From: Flavivirga amylovorans
Lineage (GTDB): Bacteria; Bacteroidota; Bacteroidia; Flavobacteriales; Flavobacteriaceae
Length of the DNA: 64,000 nt
Direction: 5' to 3'
NCBI RefSeq assembly: GCF_030540875.1
Contig: NZ_JAUOEM010000002.1
Span: forward strand, 152,826 to 216,825
How positions within the stretch are numbered: position 1 is the first letter of the stretch; every line of letters begins with the position of its first letter. The position numbers and the translations under genes are program-made. This document shows, one piece after another, positions 54,183 to 61,800 of the stretch. The notes under the pieces were generated by a model. It searched no databases. It was not told where the DNA came from and saw only the letters and a program-made list of their open reading frames with translations.

Positions 54183-54602
54183 ATGACTTGGGGAATTACC
54201 TTAATCTTATTAAGTATTATTGCCGTACCATCTTTACTTCTTTCAAAAAAACCAAATGCAAAAGAACTTTTAGAAAAAATTGAACCTTATCAAGGTTGGA
54301 TTGGATTTGCCTTTTTTTGTTGGGGACTTTGGGGCGTTATATCAGCTGTTTTAAACATCGGTTGGCTTACAACAAATCCAGTATGGTGGATCACATTATT
54401 AGCAGGAAATTTAGTTGAAGCTATTTTAGGGTTTATGTTAGGCTTTGGCTTAATCAATAAGTTTATTTTGTCTAAAAACGAAGAAGCAAAAGAAAAAGCA
54501 AACAAATTAAGAGAAAAATTAGCCCCAAAACAAGGAAAACTGGGAGTTATAGGACTAATTGTTGGAGCTTGGATGATCGCAGCTTCTTTTTTATATATCT
54601 AG
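54183..54602 (+). CDS. Small four-helix membrane protein of unknown function
   Basis: This 139-residue protein has four predicted membrane helices (about 2-20, 37-58, 65-88 and 117-138) and a charged cytoplasmic loop, [20 protein letters not shown], before the last one. I do not recognise a named family. It begins 62 bases after a promoter-like site that carries the operator candidate and ends 36 bases before the LipL32-family ATG, so the two are probably one transcript under the same control as the giant surface protein. Confidence 0.82.
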   Translation: MTWGITLILLSIIAVPSLLLSKKPNAKELLEKIEPYQGWIGFAFFCWGLWGVISAVLNIGWLTTNPVWWITLLAGNLVEAILGFMLGFGLINKFILSKNEEAKEKANKLREKLAPKQGKLGVIGLIVGAWMIAASFLYI

Positions 54603-54638
54603 GATAAATATTAATTAAAAGTGAATAAAAACGAAAAA

Positions 54639-55322
54639 ATGAAAACAAAAAATGTAATTGCAATAGCCTTATTGGTTATTGGTAGCCTCGTATCTGCAAA
54701 TGCTCAAAAATTATCAAAATTTGGTGGCTTAACCGAAAAGAAAATAGGGCCAAAAACTATAAAAGTTCCATACACAGACATGATATCTTATTTAGGATAT
54801 GCAGCTCCTGGTAATGAAGATGAAACAAAAGATGGCAAGAAATTTTATTATATCTATGTATGGATACCTGCAGTAGCTCCAGAGTTGGGAGTAAGAATGA
54901 TGTCTCCAGTTGGAAAAACTAAAATTAAAAAAGCTACAAAGTCTAAAGCTTATGCAGATAATGCGAGTTCAAAGGAATATTTTGATACGTATATTACTTT
55001 AGAGCGTTCGGATATTTTTAGCAAAGATAAAATTAGCGAAGCAGCTGTAAGTAGTGCTAAATGGACTGTGTTAGAACGTAATGATGATAGTAGCGAAATG
55101 CCAAAACAGCCAAGCGGTAGCAAGTATAACTCATTGTTAAGATATAAAAGCGAAGTTAGTAATCCGGAGAAAGCATTATCTGTAGGTTTATATCGTATTG
55201 GTTTTACAACTTATAAAAGAGGAGAGGTAAAGGGAACATTTTTAGCGCAGGTTGGTGCGCCTATAAAACTTCCTGGTGTAGTAATGGCTAAGACCATTGA
55301 AGATTTGAAAAAAGGATTGTAA
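54639..55322 (+). CDS. LipL32-family surface protein
   Basis: This 227-residue protein has a signal peptide (MKTKNVIAIALLVIGSLVSANAQ) that lacks a lipobox Cys. The mature part matches my memory of Leptospira LipL32 in order and wording: FGGL, KVPYTDMISYLGYAAPGNED, FYYIYVWIPAVAPELGVRMMSP, FDTYITLERSD, KYNSLLRYK, and GLYRIGFTTYKRGEVKGTFLAQVG. LipL32 is a calcium-binding, matrix-binding surface lipoprotein of leptospires. Here it would be exported but not lipidated. ATG at 54639 was preferred to a GTG at 54621 because it directly precedes the basic head of the signal peptide. Confidence 0.83.
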   Translation: MKTKNVIAIALLVIGSLVSANAQKLSKFGGLTEKKIGPKTIKVPYTDMISYLGYAAPGNEDETKDGKKFYYIYVWIPAVAPELGVRMMSPVGKTKIKKATKSKAYADNASSKEYFDTYITLERSDIFSKDKISEAAVSSAKWTVLERNDDSSEMPKQPSGSKYNSLLRYKSEVSNPEKALSVGLYRIGFTTYKRGEVKGTFLAQVGAPIKLPGVVMAKTIEDLKKGL

Positions 55323-55332
55323 AATTTCAAAG

Positions 55333-55373
55333 AAACTAAAGAGACATTCTTTATAAGAATGGATCTTTAGTTT
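55333..55373 (+). terminator. Long hairpin terminator after the LipL32-family gene
   Basis: A two-step stem, 10 bases (55333-55342 with 55364-55373) and then 7 bases (55345-55351 with 55355-55361), encloses a 3-base loop and is followed by TATTC. It starts 10 bases after the stop. Confidence 0.8.
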
Positions 55374-55420
55374 TATTCATCTTATAACTAGACGAATAAA
55401 AACTTATTTAATTAAAAATC

Positions 55421-55459
55421 AAAAGCTGTTTTATAAAATGTTATTTTTAAGCAGCTTTT
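55421..55459 (+). terminator. Second hairpin before the histidine kinase gene
   Basis: AAAAGCTG at 55421-55428 pairs with CAGCTTTT at 55452-55459 across a 23-base loop, with T residues following. It lies 34 bases upstream of the kinase ATG, so it may be a terminator for upstream transcription or a leader structure. Confidence 0.45.
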
Positions 55460-55492
55460 TTAATACAATATATGTTGCCTGCTTAAGATAAG

Positions 55493-57640
55493 ATGTCAGT
55501 TACGTTAAAGTCATTATACCATTTGTTTTTACAAATCTTACTATTGTTTTCAACTACAATAGTCGCTCAAGTTAATGACTCGTACTCTTATTCTAAAACT
55601 AATATAGCATCGATAGAAGAAGAAGAAATAATAGATGCTTTCAATCTTTTAAATCGAGGTGATAAAAAAGCGTATACTATTGGCCATCAACTACGAAAAA
55701 AAGCACGCACACATTATGCTAAAATAAATGCTTATTTATTATTAGCACATTATTTTAAAAATAGAGGGTTAAGTGATTCTTCGAATTTTTATGTCAAAGC
55801 ATTTATAAATTTAAATACAGTAGGGAACGATTCTCTGATCTGTATAAGAGAAATGGCAGCTTATAATATATTAGCCATTAATTGTAATACTAAAGGCTTA
55901 GTAGAAGAAAGTAAAAAGTGGCATCAAAAAGGGATTACATTAGCTAAAAAATATAATGAACAAGAGAGTTATTTTACACACTTACACGGGCTTGCGGTAA
56001 ATTATGTTGCTATGGGAGACTTAAGTCAAGCTTTAAGACTCTTTAAAGAATGTTTGTCGTATAAAAAAGACCCTGAAATAACAATGGGGAGTTATATAAA
56101 CATAGGAGAGATTTATGCTAAAAATAAAGATTTTGAAACCTCTGATCTGTTTTTAAAAAAAGGACTTAAACTAGCCCAAAAACACCAGGCTAATTCTGCG
56201 AAAACAGCCATTTTATTGAATTTGGCAGCTAATGCTCAAGTTCTGAATAAAACAGATAAAGCTTTGGTGCTTTATGAAAGAGCTATAGAAATAGCAAGCA
56301 AGCATAAGTTTTATAAAGAAAAATTAAACGCTGAAATGAATATAGGTAGCATTTTGATTAATGCCGAAGAGTTTCATGATGCAGAATTGATTTACTCTTT
56401 GGCTTTAGTGAATGCAATGGATTTAGGATACCTAGATCAGCAGTTGTTTATTTATGAGAACTTAAAAAATATAGCAGTATATAATTCTAATTATCGAAGA
56501 GCATATAATTTTTCTATGAAATACTTTGCTATAAAAGATTCTATTAACCAACTTCAGAGAAACAAAGAAATCAATGAGCTAGAAGTTAAATACCAAACAC
56601 TTCAAAGAGAAAAAGAAATTAGTATTTTACAAGTAGAAAAAATCAATCAAGATTTAGAATTAGCCAATCAAAAGGAGACTATTCAAAATTTGGAGCTGCA
56701 AAGAGAGATAGAAAAGAAAGAGAATGAAAATGAATTATTATCTATTCAAAATACTACAGAAAAAGCGATTAATGAAAATAGTTTACTTAGAAAAAATCAA
56801 GAAATTAAAGAGGCCCAATTTTTAGTTCAACAAGCAGAGGCAAAAAGGCAAAGAAGTATTAAAAATATAATTCTATATTCTTTTCTTGTTTTTTTAATAC
56901 CAATCATAGGGTTATTATATATATACTATTTAAAGTTAAGAGCACAGAATGAGCTAAACCAAAAACAAGAAGAAGTTAATGAGCAAAAAATAGCATCTAT
57001 TTTAAAAGATCAAGAATTAAAATTAGTAAAAGCGTCTATAAAAGGTCAGAATAATGAACGGAAACGTATTGCTCAAGAATTACATGATTGTATTGGTGGT
57101 AATTTAGCAGGTATTAAGTTACGATTAAATAATTCGGATGCAAGTGATTTAGCTTCAATTAACCATCAAATAGATGATACTTATAGGCAAGTCCGGAGTT
57201 TATCGCATAATTTAATTCCTAAAAAATTTAGTGAAAATAATTTTTATAATATTCTTAAAGAGTATCTTAATAATATTTTAGAAGGAAGTTCTATTTCTTC
57301 AAATATGAGTGCCTATCCGGTTGAAGAAATTGATCTTCTAAATGAGGGTTTACAAGCTGAAATTTTTAAAATTATTCAAGAACTAATAACCAATACCATT
57401 AAACATGCTAAAGCAAGCTCGATTAATATTCAGATTAATTTAATAGACAACACACTCGGAATTATTTTTGAAGATAATGGAATTGGGTTTAATCTTAAAA
57501 AAGAAACCAACGGAATTGGTTTTAAAAATATGAAAAGCCGATTGAAAAAAATATCCGGAATTTTAAATATAGACTCCAATCCTAAAATAGGTACTATAAT
57601 AAGTATTGAAATTCTCAATTTGAAACCCCATAAACAATGA
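55493..57640 (+). CDS. TPR-containing sensor histidine kinase (NarX/HisKA_3 type)
   Basis: This 715-residue kinase has a signal-like start (residues 5-25) and an N-terminal periplasmic-type TPR region (about 40-350, for example YFTHLHGLAVNYVAMGDLSQALRLFKECL). A long coiled coil follows (about 350-460), then a membrane helix (about 464-482, ILYSFLVFLIPIIGLLYIYYL). The catalytic core has the phosphorylated His in ERKRIAQELHDCIGGNLAG and the ATP-binding GLQAEIFKIIQELITNTIKHAKAS with DNGIGF. It overlaps the response regulator gene by 4 bases, so the two form a two-component pair. The signal sensed is unknown. Confidence 0.9.
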   Translation: MSVTLKSLYHLFLQILLLFSTTIVAQVNDSYSYSKTNIASIEEEEIIDAFNLLNRGDKKAYTIGHQLRKKARTHYAKINAYLLLAHYFKNRGLSDSSNFYVKAFINLNTVGNDSLICIREMAAYNILAINCNTKGLVEESKKWHQKGITLAKKYNEQESYFTHLHGLAVNYVAMGDLSQALRLFKECLSYKKDPEITMGSYINIGEIYAKNKDFETSDLFLKKGLKLAQKHQANSAKTAILLNLAANAQVLNKTDKALVLYERAIEIASKHKFYKEKLNAEMNIGSILINAEEFHDAELIYSLALVNAMDLGYLDQQLFIYENLKNIAVYNSNYRRAYNFSMKYFAIKDSINQLQRNKEINELEVKYQTLQREKEISILQVEKINQDLELANQKETIQNLELQREIEKKENENELLSIQNTTEKAINENSLLRKNQEIKEAQFLVQQAEAKRQRSIKNIILYSFLVFLIPIIGLLYIYYLKLRAQNELNQKQEEVNEQKIASILKDQELKLVKASIKGQNNERKRIAQELHDCIGGNLAGIKLRLNNSDASDLASINHQIDDTYRQVRSLSHNLIPKKFSENNFYNILKEYLNNILEGSSISSNMSAYPVEEIDLLNEGLQAEIFKIIQELITNTIKHAKASSINIQINLIDNTLGIIFEDNGIGFNLKKETNGIGFKNMKSRLKKISGILNIDSNPKIGTIISIEILNLKPHKQ

Positions 57641-58278
57641 AATATAATTTAATTATTGCAGATGATCATAAAATGTTTTTAGATGGTTTGTTAAGTATTT
57701 TTGAATCTGAAGAAGCATATAATATATTGTTAACTGCAAAAAATGGAACTCAAGTTGTCAAGTATATAGATATTAATAGTAACGAGCAAATAGATTTAGT
57801 TATTACAGATATTACCATGCCAGAAATGGATGGAATCACATTGACTAAAACGCTGAAAGAAAAGAATAGCAATCTTAAAATTCTTGCCGTTAGTATGCAT
57901 ACCAATCCCGATATGATTGATTCACTTATTGAAAGTGATGTAGATGGTTATGTTCCTAAAAATGCGGAAAAAAAAGAATTACTCAAAGCAATAGAAACTA
58001 TTTTAAAAGAAGATAAATATTTTTCGCGAGAGATAACAGATATCTATATGGAAAATAAATTTTCTAAAAAGAAAAAAGAAAACATTAAACTAACACAGCG
58101 TGAAATAGACGTGATTACTTTAATAGCAAAAGAGTTTACTACCCAGGAAATAGCAGATAGCTTATTTTTAAGTAAACATACCATTGAAAGCTATAGGAAA
58201 AATTTGATTGCTAAATTGGGGGTAAGAAACTTAGCGGGATTAACTAAATATGCTATAAAAATGAAGTATTTGGATTAA
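57637..58278 (+). CDS. NarL/FixJ-type response regulator
   Basis: This 213-residue protein has a receiver domain with acidic pocket IIADDHKMF (Asp9, Asp10) and phospho-acceptor Asp58 in VITDITMPEMDG, Lys in GYVPKNA, and a LuxR-type helix-turn-helix LTQREIDVITLIAKEFTTQEIADSLFLSKHTIESYRKNLIAKL (about 148-190). It is the partner of the kinase above. The matched operator-like sites at 54053-54066 and 58491-58508 flank its own gene pair, which makes them natural target candidates. No evidence of autoregulation is visible upstream of the kinase. Confidence 0.94.
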   Translation: MKYNLIIADDHKMFLDGLLSIFESEEAYNILLTAKNGTQVVKYIDINSNEQIDLVITDITMPEMDGITLTKTLKEKNSNLKILAVSMHTNPDMIDSLIESDVDGYVPKNAEKKELLKAIETILKEDKYFSREITDIYMENKFSKKKKENIKLTQREIDVITLIAKEFTTQEIADSLFLSKHTIESYRKNLIAKLGVRNLAGLTKYAIKMKYLD

Positions 58279-58490
58279 GGGATTCTTACTTTTATATGTT
58301 TTAGTTTTTTTGAAAAGTGGTTTCATTTCTAAAGGGCCTCTTATGTTAAATAGCTTACACCTTAATCTATATTTAAAACGATTAGCAGCACACTCTAAGC
58401 TGTTCATGAACCATTACAAGCTTTTATTTTGAGTTTTAATGGATTGTACTTGTACTTCTAAAGTTTAATACACTATTTTTTGGTTTTACA

Positions 58491-58508
58491 TACCCGGTTT
58501 TCAGGGTA
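58491..58508 (+). promoter_or_regulatory. Operator candidate upstream of the giant surface protein gene
   Basis: TACCC at 58491-58495 and GGGTA at 58504-58508 form an inverted repeat across 8 bases. The site matches 54053-54066 in the right half (CAGGGTAT) and in distance to the promoter. The whole stretch 58486-58535 resembles 54046-54095 and is not conserved in coding sequence. Confidence 0.6.
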
Positions 58509-58530
58509 TTTTTTTTCACTGGAAAAGATG

Positions 58531-58561
58531 TTTCCATAATGTTTATGATGGCGCACCTTTG
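58531..58561 (+). promoter_or_regulatory. Promoter of the giant surface protein gene
   Basis: TTTC at 58531-58534 and CACCTTTG at 58554-58561 are 19 bases apart, the same layout as at 54091-54121. The sequence AAAAGATGTTTCC before it is shared. The predicted start near 58568 leaves a long leader of about 320 bases. Confidence 0.6.
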
Positions 58562-58631
58562 TTTTATGATATCCTAATAGAATAACAAAAACAAATCGTA
58601 AAAAATAATTACCAAATTAAAAGCTTAACCT

Positions 58632-58712
58632 ATGAAAAATAACATAAAGCACCTTTTATTTAATTCACATAAGGGTTCCAAGATCACAATGAGCCTGGGT
58701 ATTAACTTTTAA
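58632..58712 (+). CDS. Short open frame in the leader of the giant protein gene
   Basis: ATG at 58632 opens a 26-codon frame (MKNNIKHLLFNSHKGSKITMSLGINF) ending in TAA at 58710-58712. It starts about 65 bases after the predicted transcript start. It could be a leader peptide or chance. The rest of the 611-base region 58279-58889 holds the operator and promoter, and I see no other gene there. Confidence 0.25.
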   Translation: MKNNIKHLLFNSHKGSKITMSLGINF

Positions 58713-58889
58713 GCAATTTTTTAGTTTTAATAAACAATTATACTAGAGTGATTTAGTTGTGTTGATTCACAATGCACTTTCATTTAAACGGGTTGTTAAA
58801 ATTAAAAACTTACACAAAAAGGACTAACAACATAATCTGCCATCACATTTAACTTTATTAGAGGTCGACTTATTAAAAGATATTATGCC

Positions 58890-61800
58890 ATGATAAAAAA
58901 TGCTCTAACGATATTCCTTATTTTCTTCTGTTATAATTTATTCGGACAGACATTTAATTCTATTTGGGATACTCGGCAAACAGGAACTTCGGATTCAAAC
59001 CAAGTTACTATTCCCACGAATTCCAGTTACACATATAGTTACAACATCGATTGGGGAGATACTACAACCGACAATAACGTAACAGGAGATATTACACATA
59101 CATATACCACTCCTGGTAGATATACTATAAGCATAAGCGGTGATTTTCCTGCTATTTATTTTAATAATGCTGGTGATAAGAATAAGATTGTAGAAATACT
59201 AGCTTGGGGAAATATTCAATGGCAGACCATGGAGAATGCTTTTTATGGTTGTGGAAACTTAAATTTTGATGCTATTGATAGTCCTGATCTGTCACTGGTA
59301 ACAACCCTTAAGAATATGTTTAGAAGTGCTACCGTTTTTAATGGTATAATAAACAACTGGGATATAAGTACTATAACTGATATTTCAGGAATGTTTGCAA
59401 GCGCTGTAACTTTTAACAGACCATTAGATAATTGGGAAACAGGTAATGTAACCGATATGTCTGAAACTTTTTTAGCTGCAAGGTTGTTTAATGAACCTTT
59501 GGATAATTGGGATACGGCGTTGGTTACAAGTATGTTTAATATGTTTAGCTCTGCAAATGCTTTTAACCAAAATATAAGTAGTTGGGATGTTTCTAGGGTT
59601 GTAGACATGTCGGGTATGTTTAGTTACTGCCGATTTTTTAATCAAAACATAGAAAGGTGGGATGTTTCTTCGGTAACCAATATGTCTTCGATGTTTTTGA
59701 GAAATATAGCGTTTGATCAACCTTTGAATAATTGGAATGTGAGTAATGTTACTAATATGTCTAGGATGTTCGATGGTTATTACTTGTCTGGTAATTTCAA
59801 CCAACCATTAGATAGATGGGATGTAAGTAAGGTGACGGATATGAGTTTTATGTTTAGGGATACACGAAGATTTAATCAACCACTAGATAGTTGGAGAGTA
59901 AACCTTGTTACAAATATGGATGGCATGTTTGAAAGAGCGAATAGCTTTAACCAGGATATAAGTATTTGGGATGTAAGTAATGTAACTAGTATGAGTTCTA
60001 TGTTTGAAGCAACTGGTAGTTTTAATCAGGATATAAGTATTTGGAATGTAAACAGCGTTACAAATATGCATTCTATGTTTGAAACTACACAAGTTTTTAA
60101 TCAGAACATAAATGACTGGAATGTAAGTAATGTTACAGATATGGGTTCTATGTTTAATAATGCTCAGGCTTTTAATCAACCTATAGATAGGTGGAATGTA
60201 AGCAATGTTACAGATATGGGTTCTATGTTTCGAAACACGGAGACCTTTAATCAACCATTAGACAGCTGGAATGTAAGTAATGTTACAGATATGAGTTCTA
60301 TGTTCTATGATGCTTTAGCTTTTAATCAACCCTTAAATAGTTGGGATACTGGTGCTGTAAGAAACATGACTGGAATGTTTTATTCTTACAATACTACTAC
60401 CGTTTTTAATCAACCTTTAAATAATTGGGATACAGGTTCGGTATCTAACATGTCTAATATGTTTAATAATGCCAGTGCTTTTGATCAAAATCTAAGTAGT
60501 TGGAATATTACTAATGTTAGTAATATGACCAATATGCTTTCAAATTCAGGAGTGTCAAAAATTAATTATGATAATACTTTAACAGGTTGGGCTATGCAAA
60601 CAGTAATGCCCGATGTAGAATTAGGAGCAACAACTTTAAATTATTGTGATGGGCGTCATGCACGTCAAGAGCTTATAGATGACTTTAATTGGACTATTGA
60701 TGGAGATATTATAGACTGTCCTTTTGTAATTTGTACTTCGTTAGTGTCTCCAAAAAATGGAGATACTAATGCACCGTCTAATGCCGATATCGTATGGGAA
60801 GCTGTACCAGGTGCAACAGGGTATAGAATAAGTGTTAGAAGAGTAAATGGAGGAATTACTCAAATTATTTACAACAATGATGATGTTGGTAATGTAAATG
60901 GTATCGATTTTACAACAGATTTTACTCCTGGTGATGAGGTTTTTGTTACGGTTGTGCCCTATAATGCAGCTGGACCTGCAACAAGTTGTGTTGAAGAGAG
61001 TTTTACGGTGGTTGAAAATTGGGTAGACAGTCCTGATGCTTTTGTACTTACTTATGATACTCGTAATACATCTCCGTTCACTTCTGCTGAAAATCAACTT
61101 AGAATAATAGCCAAAGGAGGTTTAATATACGATTACTCTATAGATTGGGGTGATAACCAATTTGACAATAATGTTACTCGTACTATAACCCATACGTATG
61201 AAACACCAGGAGTTTATACAGTAACCATTATAGGAACTTATCCCGCACACTATTTTTGGTATTCTACAGATAATATAAAATTGCTTTCAATAGATCAATG
61301 GGGAACACAACAATGGAAATCTATGGAAAGAGCATTCTTTGGCTGTCGTAATATGACTTATAATGCTACAGATGTACCAGATTTATCTCAAGTAGATAGT
61401 ATGTTAGAAATGTTCTATCAAGCGGATCTTTTTGATGGGAATATTGATTATTGGGATGTGAGTAACGTGACGAATATGTCTAAGGCGTTTTTTGGGACAA
61501 GAGCATTTAACCAACCCCTAAATAGTTGGAATGTAGCTAATGTAACAAATATGGAGAGTATGTTTTATAACGCTCGTAGTTTTGACCAACCTCTAGATAA
61601 TTGGAATGTAAGTAATGTAACAGATATGAGTTCCATGTTCCATTTTGCTCAGGTTTTTAACCAACCATTAAACAGTTGGAATACTAGTGCAGTAACTAAT
61701 ATGACTAATATGTTTAACTCTGCTCAAGCTTTTAATCAACCCTTAAATAACTGGAATACAGTTGAAGTAACTGATATGTCTATGATGTTTACACAGGCCA

